A DNA stretch of 64,000 bases from the NCBI RefSeq assembly GCF_042432495.1, contig NZ_JBHLXC010000002.1, forward strand, positions 1,240,001 to 1,304,000, read 5' to 3'. How positions within the stretch are numbered: the stretch's first letter is position 1; every line of letters begins with the position of its first letter. A program made the translations under genes and the position numbers. Shown one piece after another: positions 35,638 through 44,847 of this stretch. The DNA is from Pseudochelatococcus lubricantis (GTDB lineage Bacteria > Pseudomonadota > Alphaproteobacteria > Rhizobiales > Beijerinckiaceae). A model generated the notes under the pieces. The model did not search any database, was not told the DNA's origin, and saw only the letters and a program-made list of their open reading frames with translations.

Positions 35638-35713
35638 GCGCCCATCGTCTAGCGGTCTAGGACGTCGCCCTTTCACGGCGAAAACAGGGGTTCGATTCCC
35701 CTTGGGCGCGCCA
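35638..35713 (+). tRNA. tRNA-Glu (anticodon TTC)
   Basis: Folds as a full cloverleaf: acceptor GCGCCCA/TGGGCGC, D arm within GTCTAGCGGTCTAGGAC, anticodon stem TCGCC/GGCGA with loop CTTTCAC (anticodon TTC, reading GAA/GAG), T arm AGGGG-TTCGATT-CCCCT, discriminator G and an encoded CCA. The 3' part of tRNA genes is a common integration site, and the DNA downstream has atypical composition. Confidence 0.97.
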
Positions 35714-36050
35714 TTTGAGCGCTTATATCCAAAGCGTCAATTTCCAGAATAAATCCCCGCCGATTTCCCTGAGGTGCGCTTTGAAACGCATCTGTAGCGC
35801 CCCTGCACATCGATATCTGTGGGCGAAAACCTGTAACGGCCGGTTGGACTGAATATCCGCTGGAACGGACCGCTTGCCCTCGCGTCTCCCAAAAGGAACG
35901 CTCCCGGATTCGGGGCCCAATGCATGCACTCTTGAGGAGGGCCCGGATGTCCCCCTCACGGGTCGGTCTGATTTGCATGGCCGGTCTCTCCCTACGGGGA
36001 GATAATCAATGACGGAGATGGGGCCGGATCAAGCGGATGCCGAGGTATCA
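35714..36050. other. noncoding junction between tRNA-Glu and dmeR
   Basis: About 340 bases without a supportable gene. Composition is mixed and lower in GC than the flanking genes. No integrase fragment, tRNA 3'-end duplication or long repeat is visible. Short open frames here include a minus-strand one running through the tRNA that I reject. The stretch may be a remnant of an integration event at the tRNA. Confidence 0.4.
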
Positions 36051-36089
36051 TTGCGTTGATCCGTAATATAGGGTATACCCCTATGGTAT
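36051..36089 (+). promoter_or_regulatory. dmeR promoter and overlapping metal-sensor operator
   Basis: TTGCGT (36051-36056) and TATACC (36074-36079) are 17 bases apart. Around the -10 lies the inverted-repeat sequence ATAGGGTATACCCCTAT (36068-36084), a G/C tract flanked by AT of the kind bound by RcnR/CsoR-family repressors. The start codon at 36088 is 9 bases after the -10 and no ribosome site is visible, so the transcript is probably leaderless. Confidence 0.5.
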
Positions 36090-36366
36090 GTCACACACGA
36101 CGAAAAACAAAACGAAGCTTCTCGCCCGCGTCCGGCGTCTCAAAGGTCAGATCGAGGCGATAGAGCGATCCCTTGAGGCGGAGGTGCCCTGTGGGGAGAT
36201 CCTGAACCTTGTCGCTTCGGTTCGCGGCGCGGTCACCGGCCTGACGGCCGAACTGATCGAAGATCATATTCGCGAACACGTCTCCAACCCTGACAAGGAT
36301 GAAGACGTAGCCCGCGCTCAAGGTGCCGCCGAGTTGATCGACGTTATCAGGACATACTTGAAATGA
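36088..36366 (+). CDS. dmeR: DmeR-like Co/Ni-responsive repressor (RcnR/CsoR family)
   Basis: A 92-aa all-helical repressor that should release the operator when it binds cobalt or nickel. The four RcnR ligands are at their exact positions: His3 (MSH), Cys35 (EVPCGEIL), His60 and His64 (EDHIREHV). The copper sensor CsoR uses a Cys-His-Cys set instead, so a Co/Ni role is favoured. The core RVRRLKGQIEAIERSL is the DNA-facing helix. The start overlaps its own promoter region (leaderless), and its stop overlaps the dmeF start by four bases (ATGA). Confidence 0.85.
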   Translation: MSHTTKNKTKLLARVRRLKGQIEAIERSLEAEVPCGEILNLVASVRGAVTGLTAELIEDHIREHVSNPDKDEDVARAQGAAELIDVIRTYLK

Positions 36367-37307
36367 CCGACACAGCCGTCCGTTTCGCCAGCCCGCACGA
36401 GCATGTCTTTCTTGGCCAGGACCACGAGCGCAACGAAAAACGCACCTGGCTCGTTATCGCCATCACCGCAACCATGATGGTCGTGGAGATCGTTGCCGGA
36501 ACGATTTACGGCTCCATGGCTCTGGTCGCAGATGGCTGGCATATGTCCACCCATGCGGCGGCAATGTTGATTGCTGCGTTGGCCTATCTTTATGCCCGCC
36601 GGAATGCGCGAAATCCGCGTTTTACCTTCGGCACCGGCAAGCTGGGCGACCTTGCGGGCTTTGCGAGCGCTGTGGTTCTGGCTCTGATTGCCCTGCTGAT
36701 CGGCTGGGAAAGCCTGATGCGGCTTTACAGCCCGGTGGCGATCAGCTTTTCGCAGGCTATCACCGTCGCTGTGATCGGGCTGGCGGTGAATCTCGTCTGT
36801 GCATGGCTGTTGCATGGCGATAATGCTCATCACCATGACCACCATCACGGTGCTGCTCACGATCACAACCACGGCCACTATGCTCACGACAACAACCTGC
36901 GCGCTGCCTATCTGCATGTTCTGGCGGACGCGCTGACCTCGGTTCTGGCTATCGCGGCGCTTGTTCTGGGGGGCCTTTACGGCTGGAACTGGATGGACCC
37001 GCTCATGGGTGTCGTCGGCGGTCTCGTCATCGCCCGCTGGTCATGGGGGCTTATCCGCGACACGGGCCGGGTTCTGCTGGATTACGTTCCTGCTGGCGAG
37101 AATCTGCCGCAGAAAATCCGCGACGTTATCGAACACGGCGGTGACGAGATCACCGATCTGCATGTATGGCAGCTCGGCCCCGGCCATCATGGAGCCATCA
37201 TCTCGATCCGTTCCGCAACCCCCATGGAGCCATCGGTCTACCGCAGCAAGCTGGCCCATTTTCATGACCTGTCGCATGTCACCATAGAGGTCGAAAATGG
37301 GGCCTGA
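36363..37307 (+). CDS. dmeF: cation diffusion facilitator DmeF-like Co/Ni efflux transporter
   Basis: A 314-aa CDF-family inner-membrane antiporter that exports divalent cations, here probably Co2+/Ni2+. It has six predicted membrane segments, the metal-site motif LVADGWHMSTHAAAM in TM2 and YLHVLADALTSVLAI (HxxxD) in TM5. Between TM4 and TM5 is a His-rich loop (HHHDHHHGAAHDHNHGHYAHD). A C-terminal cytoplasmic domain follows (ITDLHVWQLGPGHHGAIISI). It is coupled to dmeR. GC content is lower (roughly 57-60% in segments I counted) than flanking genes, suggesting acquisition with dmeR. Confidence 0.9.
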   Translation: MTDTAVRFASPHEHVFLGQDHERNEKRTWLVIAITATMMVVEIVAGTIYGSMALVADGWHMSTHAAAMLIAALAYLYARRNARNPRFTFGTGKLGDLAGFASAVVLALIALLIGWESLMRLYSPVAISFSQAITVAVIGLAVNLVCAWLLHGDNAHHHDHHHGAAHDHNHGHYAHDNNLRAAYLHVLADALTSVLAIAALVLGGLYGWNWMDPLMGVVGGLVIARWSWGLIRDTGRVLLDYVPAGENLPQKIRDVIEHGGDEITDLHVWQLGPGHHGAIISIRSATPMEPSVYRSKLAHFHDLSHVTIEVENGA

Positions 37308-37479
37308 CGGGCTACCCGATATGCCCGCAACCGGATCGAAGCGCTGAAAGACACAAGCGCCGGGAAAATCGGAAGGCGCGCTGGCGGCAACTCCGGGGGC
37401 GCTTGCAAGTGGCCGTCCGCTGGTTCATCCTCTGCCGCGTCGTCCCTGCAGCCTGATCCCGCAGCCGTGGAGCGCGCCG

Positions 37480-40400
37480 ATGTCGATTCCGTCCCTGTTT
37501 CGCCGGCTGGTGCTGCCGGCCGCACTCGCTCTTGGCATGCTGCCAGGTCTGGCGGTTGCGCAAGGCGCCTTTCAGCGCAACGATCTGGCGAGCAACGTGG
37601 TGCGCTTCGACGCCACGCTGAAGCGAGAAGCCGCGCAGGCCGATCTGTCGCGGCCCGTTGCGCAGTTGCGCAAGGACATTGCCGAGGCGACAGCGAGGGG
37701 CGATGCCAAGCGGGCGCTGGCGCTGACGAGCGCGCTGCTGCTGCGCGAGCCGGGCAATTTTCAGGACTGGCTGAACTACGCGCGCCTTGCCTCCACGTTC
37801 GAGACGGATGACTACAGTCTGCGCATGCGCTGGCTCGACAGGGCGCAGACCGCGGCCTACGCCGGTTTCCAGCGCGCTGCGAAGCCCGCTGACAAGGCCG
37901 CCGCGCTCGTGACGCTGGGCGAGGCGCAGGTGCGCGCGACGCTCTTCCGGCAGGCGATCGACAGCTACAGGGCGGCGCTCGCGCTGCACGATACCGCGCC
38001 GGTGCGCGCGGCCTATGAGGAATTGCGCGCCCGCTACGGCTTTCGAATCACCGGCAACCGCGTGGATTCCGATGCGCTGACGCCGCGCGCTTGTTTCCAG
38101 TTTTCCGAGCCCGTGGCGAAGGGTGTGGACTTCGCTCCCTTCGTCGCGGTCGCGGGCGCGGCTAACGCCGCAGTCACGGGCGAGGAATCGCAGGTTTGCG
38201 TCGATGGGCTGAAGCACGGCGAGCGCTACGCCATCGTGCTGCGGCAGGGCCTGCCGGCGGCTTCCGGCGACACGCTGCTGCGCAGCGCCGACTATGAAAT
38301 ATACGTGCGCGACCGTGCGCCGTCCGTCCGCTTCACTGGCCGCAACTATGTGCTGCCCTCGACCGGGCAGGAGGGCATCCCGCTCGTTTCCGTCAACACG
38401 GCCGCGGCCGAGATCGATGTTTTCCGCGTTGGCGACCGCAATCTGCTCGCGACGATCCGCGAGGGCGGCTTCCTCGACCAGCTTGGCCGCTGGGTGATCG
38501 ACACGCTGCGGGCGGAGCGCGGCGAGAAGGTGTGGAGCGGCACGCTCGAAACCCGCTCAAGCCTCAACAAGGACGAGATCACCGCTTTTCCGGTGCATGA
38601 GGCAATTGGCAAAGCCCTGTCGCCGGGCGTCTATGTGCTGACGGCGCGGCCGGGCGGCGGCCCGCCGGCGGACGAGGACTACAGCCAGCGTGCGACGCAG
38701 TGGTTCGTGGTGTCCGACATCGGCCTCACCGCGCTGACGAACGAGGGCGGCCTGCGTGTGCTGGCACGCTCGCTGGCTTCCGCCGGGCCTGCTGCGGGCG
38801 TAGACCTGCGGCTCGTCGCCCGCAACAACGAGGTGCTGGCGACGGCTCGCACCGACGCGCAGGGCGAGGCGACATTCGCCGCCGGCCTGACGCGCGGGCA
38901 GGGCGGCACGCGCCCCGGCCTGCTGGTGGCGACGACGGAGGCGGGCGACTACAACTTCCTCGATCTCGAACAGGCGCCCTTCGATCTCACCGACAGGGGC
39001 GTCGCCGGCCGGTCCGCGCCCGGCCCGCTTGACGGGCAGGTGTTCACGGAGCGCGGCGTCTATCGCACGGGCGAGACGGTCCATGTCACTGCGCTGCTGC
39101 GCGATGCAACCGGCAATGCCGCCGGCGGCCTGCCGCTGACGCTCGTCGCCCGCCGGCCGGACGGTGTGGAATACCGGCGCGCGCCTGTCGACGATCAGGG
39201 GCTCGGCGGGCGCGCGTGGTCCCTGCCGCTGCTCGCCGGCGCGGCGCACGGCACCTGGCGCGTGCAGGCCTATGTCGACCCGAAGGGCGAGCCGGTTGGC
39301 GAGACGACCTTTCTGGTGGAGGACTATGTTCCCGAACGCATCGAGCTGAAGCTGGCGCCGCAGACGCCTGTGCTCGACTGGGGCGCGGTCGCGGAAATCG
39401 CGGTCGACGCACAATATCTATATGGCGCGCCTGCCGCCGGGCTCGATGTGAGCGGCGACGTGGTTGTGCAGCAGGCTGGCGGCACGGCCATCCCCGGACT
39501 GGAGGGTTATCGGGTCGGCATCGACGACGAGGCTTTCGAGAGCGTGTCGCTGGAAGTCGCATCCGGCGCCGTGACCGATGCGCAGGGCAGGGCGAAACTT
39601 GCCGTGCCTGTGCCGGATGTCGCGGCGCAACGGCCAGTCGAGGCGCGGATCGCGCTGCGCGTCGCGGAGGCGGGCGGCCGGGCGGTGGAGCGCTCGGTGA
39701 CCCTGTCGATCCTGCCCGCCGGTCCGGTCATCGGCGTGCGCCCGCTGTTCGACAACCTGACGGAAGGCGCGCAGGCGCGCTTCGACGTGGTGGTGGCAAC
39801 GCCGCAGGGGACACGGCAGGCGGCCAAGGTGCGCTGGACGCTGTCGCGGGTGGAGCAGCGCTTCCAGTGGTTCAACCAGGGCGGGCAGTGGTCGTTCGAG
39901 ACCGTCACGACGACGCGCCGCGTGCAGGACGGCACACTCGATCTTTCGACACAGGAACCGGGTCAGATTGCCGTGCCTGTCGAGTGGGGCCGCTACCGGC
40001 TCGATGTCGCGGCGGTCGACGGTTCGGTGCAGCCCGTGAGCGTGAGCTTCGCCTCGGGCTACAGCGGCACGGCGAGCGCGAATACGCCCGACCGGCTGGA
40101 CCTCGTGCTCGACAAGGCGGCCTATGCGGCGGGCGAGGAACTCGCGGTGACGCTGAAGCCGCGCTTCACCGGCAAGGTAACGCTGCTTGTCGCCAGCGAC
40201 CGCATCCATGAGGAGCGCGTCGTCGACGTCACGCCGGAGGGCGCGACGGTCACGCTGCCGGTGAAGGCGGAATGGGGGCCGGGCGCTTATGTGGTGGCGC
40301 TGGCGCATCGCCCGCTCGATGTCGCCGCGCGGCGACAACCCGGCCGGGCGCTGGGGCTCTCGTGGTTCTCGGTCGACCGTGCGGCGCGCACGCTCGGCGT

Positions 40401-42729
40401 CGACCTCGGCGGGCCGCGCACCGTCGCGCCGCGCGTGCCGCTGTCCGTACCGGTGAAGGTGAGTGGCCTGCAGCCGGGCGAGGAGGCTTATGTGGCGGTG
40501 GCGGCGGTCGATGCCGGCATCCTCAACCTCACCCGCTATGAACCGCCGCAGCCCGACGAGTACTTCTTTGGCCAGCGGCAGCTCGGCACCGATATCCGCG
40601 ACGTCTACGGCTTCCTGATCGACGGCATGCAGGGCACGCGCGGCGCGATCCGCTCGGGCGGCGACGCCGGGGCGCCGCCACTGGAAGGTGCGCCGCCGTC
40701 GCAGGAGCCGCTGGCGCTTTACACGGGCGTCGTGAAGGTGGGCGCGGACGGGACGGTGCCGGTCGATTTCGAGATCCCCGCCTTCAACGGCACGGTGCGG
40801 GTGTTCGCGGTCGCGTGGTCGAAGGAGCGTGTCGGCCAGGCGAGCGTCGATGTGGTGGTGCGCGATCCCGTGGTTGTTTCCGCCAGCCTCCCGCGCTTCC
40901 TCAATGCCGGCGATACATCGCTGCTGTTCCTCGCTGTCGACAACGTTTCCGGCGAGGCGGGGGACTACCGCCTGTCGCTCGCGGTCGATGGGCCGCTCAC
41001 GGTGGACGCGCGGGTGTTGGAGCCCGCGATCCGGCTCGATCAGGGCGGCAGCGAAGGATTCGCGATTCCGGTCAAGGCGACGGGCGTCGGGCAGGCGTCG
41101 GTGACGGCGACGATCGCCGGTCCGGGCATCGAGGCGTCGCAGACGCTGCGGCTCGGCATCGGTGCGGGCACGCGGCCGCTGACCCGCCGCACGGTGCATC
41201 CGCTCGCGCCCGGCGCCAGCGTGAGCCTGTCTGGCGACCTGCTCGCGGATATCCAGCCGGGAACGGGCGTCGTCTCGTTGTCGGTCACGCCGCTTGCGGC
41301 GCTCGACGTACCGGCGCTGCTTGGCGCGCTCGACCGTTTTCCCTACGGCTGCACGGAGCAGACGGTGAGCCGTGCGCTGCCGCTGCTCTACGCGAATACG
41401 CTCGCCGCGCTCAACGCGCTGCCGCCCGACACAGATGCCGACAGGCGTGTCAACGAGGCAATCGCGCGGGTGCTGTCTCGGCAGGATGCCAGCGGCTCCT
41501 TCGGCCTCTGGTCCGTGGGCGGCGACGATTTGTGGCTTGATGCCTTCGTTGCCGATTTCCTCACGCGGGCGCGCGAGCGCTCGTTCGATGTGCCGCAGCG
41601 CGCGTTCACGCAGACGCTGGACCGGCTGCGCAATGCCGTCGTCAACAGCGCCGACTTCCCGGACGGCGAGGGCGAGGCGCTGGCCTACGCGGCTTACGTG
41701 CTGGCGCGCAACGGGCGGCCGGTCATCGGTGACCTGCGCTATTTCGCGGACGTGCGCCTCGCCTCCTTCGGCTCGCCGCTGGCGCAGGCGCAGGTGGGGG
41801 CGGCGCTCGCGCTGCTCGGCGACCGCACGCGCGCCGACCGCGTGATTGGACAGGCGGTTGACGCGCTGGAGAGCGCGAAGGACGACGAGCGTGGCCGCGC
41901 CGACTACGGCTCGGTGCTGCGCGATGCGGCCGGGATGCTGGCTCTCGTCGGCGAGACGGGCGCGGGGCGCGCTCATCTCGCCGCGCTCGGCCGGGCGGTC
42001 GAGCGGGCGCGCGACGGGCGCCGCTACACCAGCACGCAGGAAAACACGTGGCTGGTGCTGGCGGCCGCGAGCCTCGCGGAGGAAGCCAAGAACGTCTCGC
42101 TCACCGTCAACGGCGCGGAGCACAGGGGGCCGCTGTTCCGCACCGTCGCCGGCTTCGAGCTCGCGGCTGGCGCGGTGAAGGTGACGAACGGCGGCGATGC
42201 GCCCGTGCAGGCGGTGATCGGCGTGGCTGGCAACCCCACGGCGCGCGAGCCGGCGCTGGCGCAGGGCTATACCGTCGAACGCTCCTACTTCCGTCTTGAC
42301 GGCAAGGCCGCCGATCCGACGAAGGTGGCGCAGAACGAGCGGCTCGTGACCGTGCTGAAGGTGACGGAACGCGATGCGCGTCAGGCGCAGGTGCTATTGG
42401 CGGACTTCCTGCCGGCGGGGTTCGAGATTGACAGCCCGCGCCTCGTCGACAGCGCCGATCTGGCCGGCCTGCCGTGGCTGACGCGGGACGTGGAGCCGAC
42501 CCATGTCGAGTACCGAGACGACCGTTTCGTCGCTTCCTTCGCCCGCGAGGCCGACCAGCCGGCGTTCTTCTCCGTCGCCTATATCGTGCGGACGGTGTCG
42601 CCCGGCCAATACGTGCATCCGCCGGCGGTTGTCGAGGACCTCTACCGGCCTGAACGCTTCGGCCGCACGGGTTACGGCACGGTCGAGGTAACTGGCGCCA
42701 GGGTGACGGACGCCAAGGGGGCGCCGTGA
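37480..42729 (+). CDS. bacterial alpha-2-macroglobulin family protein (YfaS/YfhM-like)
   Basis: A 1749-aa protease-trapping envelope protein. It has a signal peptide (FRRLVLPAALALGMLPGLAVAQG) without a lipobox Cys, so unlike E. coli YfhM it should be soluble periplasmic. After an N-terminal region of about 200 residues come many macroglobulin-like beta domains (GQVFTERGVYRTGETVHVTALLRD marks the bait-adjacent MG region), a bait-like segment, and the thioester domain with PYGCTEQTVSRALPLLYAN (CxEQ thioester at 1291-1294), an alpha/alpha toroid, and a C-terminal receptor-like domain. It overlaps pbpC by four bases, the classic pairing in which PBP1C repairs peptidoglycan while A2M traps invading proteases. 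Confidence 0.92.
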   Translation: MSIPSLFRRLVLPAALALGMLPGLAVAQGAFQRNDLASNVVRFDATLKREAAQADLSRPVAQLRKDIAEATARGDAKRALALTSALLLREPGNFQDWLNYARLASTFETDDYSLRMRWLDRAQTAAYAGFQRAAKPADKAAALVTLGEAQVRATLFRQAIDSYRAALALHDTAPVRAAYEELRARYGFRITGNRVDSDALTPRACFQFSEPVAKGVDFAPFVAVAGAANAAVTGEESQVCVDGLKHGERYAIVLRQGLPAASGDTLLRSADYEIYVRDRAPSVRFTGRNYVLPSTGQEGIPLVSVNTAAAEIDVFRVGDRNLLATIREGGFLDQLGRWVIDTLRAERGEKVWSGTLETRSSLNKDEITAFPVHEAIGKALSPGVYVLTARPGGGPPADEDYSQRATQWFVVSDIGLTALTNEGGLRVLARSLASAGPAAGVDLRLVARNNEVLATARTDAQGEATFAAGLTRGQGGTRPGLLVATTEAGDYNFLDLEQAPFDLTDRGVAGRSAPGPLDGQVFTERGVYRTGETVHVTALLRDATGNAAGGLPLTLVARRPDGVEYRRAPVDDQGLGGRAWSLPLLAGAAHGTWRVQAYVDPKGEPVGETTFLVEDYVPERIELKLAPQTPVLDWGAVAEIAVDAQYLYGAPAAGLDVSGDVVVQQAGGTAIPGLEGYRVGIDDEAFESVSLEVASGAVTDAQGRAKLAVPVPDVAAQRPVEARIALRVAEAGGRAVERSVTLSILPAGPVIGVRPLFDNLTEGAQARFDVVVATPQGTRQAAKVRWTLSRVEQRFQWFNQGGQWSFETVTTTRRVQDGTLDLSTQEPGQIAVPVEWGRYRLDVAAVDGSVQPVSVSFASGYSGTASANTPDRLDLVLDKAAYAAGEELAVTLKPRFTGKVTLLVASDRIHEERVVDVTPEGATVTLPVKAEWGPGAYVVALAHRPLDVAARRQPGRALGLSWFSVDRAARTLGVDLGGPRTVAPRVPLSVPVKVSGLQPGEEAYVAVAAVDAGILNLTRYEPPQPDEYFFGQRQLGTDIRDVYGFLIDGMQGTRGAIRSGGDAGAPPLEGAPPSQEPLALYTGVVKVGADGTVPVDFEIPAFNGTVRVFAVAWSKERVGQASVDVVVRDPVVVSASLPRFLNAGDTSLLFLAVDNVSGEAGDYRLSLAVDGPLTVDARVLEPAIRLDQGGSEGFAIPVKATGVGQASVTATIAGPGIEASQTLRLGIGAGTRPLTRRTVHPLAPGASVSLSGDLLADIQPGTGVVSLSVTPLAALDVPALLGALDRFPYGCTEQTVSRALPLLYANTLAALNALPPDTDADRRVNEAIARVLSRQDASGSFGLWSVGGDDLWLDAFVADFLTRARERSFDVPQRAFTQTLDRLRNAVVNSADFPDGEGEALAYAAYVLARNGRPVIGDLRYFADVRLASFGSPLAQAQVGAALALLGDRTRADRVIGQAVDALESAKDDERGRADYGSVLRDAAGMLALVGETGAGRAHLAALGRAVERARDGRRYTSTQENTWLVLAAASLAEEAKNVSLTVNGAEHRGPLFRTVAGFELAAGAVKVTNGGDAPVQAVIGVAGNPTAREPALAQGYTVERSYFRLDGKAADPTKVAQNERLVTVLKVTERDARQAQVLLADFLPAGFEIDSPRLVDSADLAGLPWLTRDVEPTHVEYRDDRFVASFAREADQPAFFSVAYIVRTVSPGQYVHPPAVVEDLYRPERFGRTGYGTVEVTGARVTDAKGAP

Positions 42730-44819
42730 TCCGCAGGCTGGCCGCGACCGCGGGGGCGGTCGCGCTTGTCGCCGCGCTGCTGGCGGGCGGGGCGCTCTGG
42801 CGGTTCGCGGCGAGCCTGCAGCCGCTCGATCTTGCGGCCGCCCGGCAGTATTCCACCGTCGTGCTCGACCGGCACGGCGCGGTGCTGCGTGCCTTCACCT
42901 TCGACGATGGCCGCTGGCGGCTTCCCGCGACGGTGGCGGATGTCGATCCGCGCTTTCTCGATCTGCTGATGGCCTACGAGGACCGGCGCTTTCGCCGTCA
43001 CCACGGCGTCGATCCGCTGGCGGCGTCGCGCGCGGCCATACAGATGCTGGCGACCGGCCGCATCGTCTCCGGCGGTTCGACGCTCACCATGCAGGTGGCG
43101 CGGCTGATGGAGCCGCGCACGGAACGCACGATGGCCGCCAAGCTGCGGCAGGCCGTGCGGGCCATCGAGCTGGAGCGGCATTTCTCGAAGGACGGGATTC
43201 TGGCGTTCTATCTCGGCCTCGCGCCCTACGGCGGTAATCTGGAGGGCGTGCGCGCGGCGAGCCTCGCCTATTTCGGCAAGGAGCCGCGCCGCCTGTCCGT
43301 CGCCGAGGCCGCGCTGCTCGTCGCGCTGCCGCAATCGCCGGAAGCGCGCCGGCCGGACCGCTTTCCCGAGCAGGCCCGCGCGGCGCGCGGGCGTGTCCTG
43401 AAGCGCGCTTTCGAGCGCGGCCTGATTGGCGCGGCCGAAATGGAGGCGGCGCTCGCCGCGCCCGTGCCCACGGCGCGGCGCAGTTTTCCGATGCTCGCGG
43501 CCCATGTGGCGCAGGCCGAGCGCGCCGCGAATCCCGAGGCCGGCACCCTGCGCCTCACCATCGATGCGGGCCTGCAAGCGGGTCTTGAAACGCTGGCACG
43601 GGAGGCGGCGCGACGCATCGGGCCGCAAATCTCGGCGGCCATCGTCGCCGTCGACAACTCCACCGGCGAGGTGCTGGCACACGTCGGCGCGGCGGATATC
43701 ATGGCGTCCGAGCGGGCGGGGTGGGTGGATGCGGCGAAGGCCGTGCGCTCACCCGGATCGGCGCTGAAGCCGTTCATCTACGCCCTGGCGTTCGAGGCGG
43801 GCCTCGCACATCCAGAGACAGTCCTTGAAGACAGGCCCACACGCTATGGCCTCTACGCGCCGGAGAACTTCGACCAGACGTTTCAGGGCACGGTCACGGC
43901 GCGCAAGGCGCTGCAACTGTCGCTCAATGTGCCGGCGGTCGCGCTGCTCGCCGAGGTCGGCCCGGCGCATTTGCTGGCGCGGCTGCGGGCGGCCGGTGTC
44001 GCCGTGGAACTGCCGAAGGACGGCGGCGAGCCAGGGCTCGCCATCGCGCTCGGCGGCCTCGGCACCCGCCTGACGGATCTCGCCCGGGCCTATGCCGGGC
44101 TGGCGCGCGGCGGCAAGGTGCCGGCCCTGCGCTACCGGCTCGACAGCGAGATACCGGCGGCGGCGGAACCGGCGTTCGTGCAGCCGGTAGCGGCCTGGTA
44201 TGTCGCTGATATCCTGCGCGGCGCGCCCGCGCCGCACAATGCGCCGGCGGGACGCATCGCCTATAAGACGGGCACGTCCTACGGCTATCGCGACGCGGTG
44301 GCGGCCGGCTTCGACCGCAACACGACGATTGCCGTGTGGCTAGGCCGTCCCGATGGCGGGGCGGTGCCGGGTCTGCTCGCGCGCAATACGGCGGCCCCCT
44401 TGCTGTTCGAGGCTTTCGCCCGCCTTGGGCGCGACTCGCTGCCGGTCATCGTCCCCGAAGGCCGGCTGACGGCGACGAGCGCGACCCTGCCGCCGCCGCT
44501 ACGGCATCTGCGCCGCGACACGCCGCGCAACCTCATGGCCATGATCAGCGCACCGCTGCGGATCGCCTTTCCGCCGGACGGCGCGCTGATCGATCTGGGG
44601 CTGGAACAGGAGGGGGGGCAGGACGCCGTGTTGCAGGAACTCGCGCTGAAGGCCTCTGGCGGCATACCGCCCCTCACCTGGATGGTCAACGGCCGGCCGG
44701 TGGAGCAGGGGGCGCTCCGGCGGGAGACGCGCTGGCGGCCGGACGGCGAGGGCTTCGCGCGGCTGTCCGTGATCGATGCGCGCGGCAGCACGGACAACGT
44801 CACCGTGCGCATCCGGTGA
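42726..44819 (+). CDS. pbpC: penicillin-binding protein 1C
   Basis: A bifunctional peptidoglycan glycosyltransferase/transpeptidase-like protein of the inner membrane. The 697-aa protein has an N-terminal membrane anchor (AVALVAALLAGGALWRF), a GT51 domain with LMAYEDRRFRRHHGVDPLA (catalytic Glu) and SGGSTLTMQVARL, and a penicillin-binding domain with SALK (Ser345-Lys348), SLN (LSLNVPAVAL) and KTG (K514). A C-terminal PbpC-specific (BiPBP_C) domain (PLRIAFPPDGALIDL) ends it. The start is a GTG coupled to the A2M stop. E. coli PBP1C transpeptidation is weak, so the GT role may dominate. Confidence 0.94.
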   Translation: MIRRLAATAGAVALVAALLAGGALWRFAASLQPLDLAAARQYSTVVLDRHGAVLRAFTFDDGRWRLPATVADVDPRFLDLLMAYEDRRFRRHHGVDPLAASRAAIQMLATGRIVSGGSTLTMQVARLMEPRTERTMAAKLRQAVRAIELERHFSKDGILAFYLGLAPYGGNLEGVRAASLAYFGKEPRRLSVAEAALLVALPQSPEARRPDRFPEQARAARGRVLKRAFERGLIGAAEMEAALAAPVPTARRSFPMLAAHVAQAERAANPEAGTLRLTIDAGLQAGLETLAREAARRIGPQISAAIVAVDNSTGEVLAHVGAADIMASERAGWVDAAKAVRSPGSALKPFIYALAFEAGLAHPETVLEDRPTRYGLYAPENFDQTFQGTVTARKALQLSLNVPAVALLAEVGPAHLLARLRAAGVAVELPKDGGEPGLAIALGGLGTRLTDLARAYAGLARGGKVPALRYRLDSEIPAAAEPAFVQPVAAWYVADILRGAPAPHNAPAGRIAYKTGTSYGYRDAVAAGFDRNTTIAVWLGRPDGGAVPGLLARNTAAPLLFEAFARLGRDSLPVIVPEGRLTATSATLPPPLRHLRRDTPRNLMAMISAPLRIAFPPDGALIDLGLEQEGGQDAVLQELALKASGGIPPLTWMVNGRPVEQGALRRETRWRPDGEGFARLSVIDARGSTDNVTVRIR

Positions 44820-44847
44820 AGGCGGGAAAGCAGCCCCGCGCTCCGGG

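Noticed and set aside
35673..35978. Minus-strand frame of 101 codons across the tRNA-Glu 3' end
   Set aside because: Its C terminus (ARPRGIEPLF) is the translation of the tRNA's reverse strand, a common annotation artefact.
35714..37479. Genomic island with att duplication at tRNA-Glu
   Set aside because: I looked for a second copy of the tRNA 3' end after dmeF and for integrase remnants and found neither, so a defined island with boundaries is not claimed.
37308..37479. Pseudogene remnant between dmeF and the alpha-2-macroglobulin gene
   Set aside because: All frames were read; no fragment of a recognisable protein was found, so it is left as plain intergenic DNA.
39418..42123. 901-codon open frame antisense to the alpha-2-macroglobulin gene
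   Set aside because: Arg/His-rich composition typical of shadow frames in GC-rich DNA; the sense frame has clear domains and a thioester motif.
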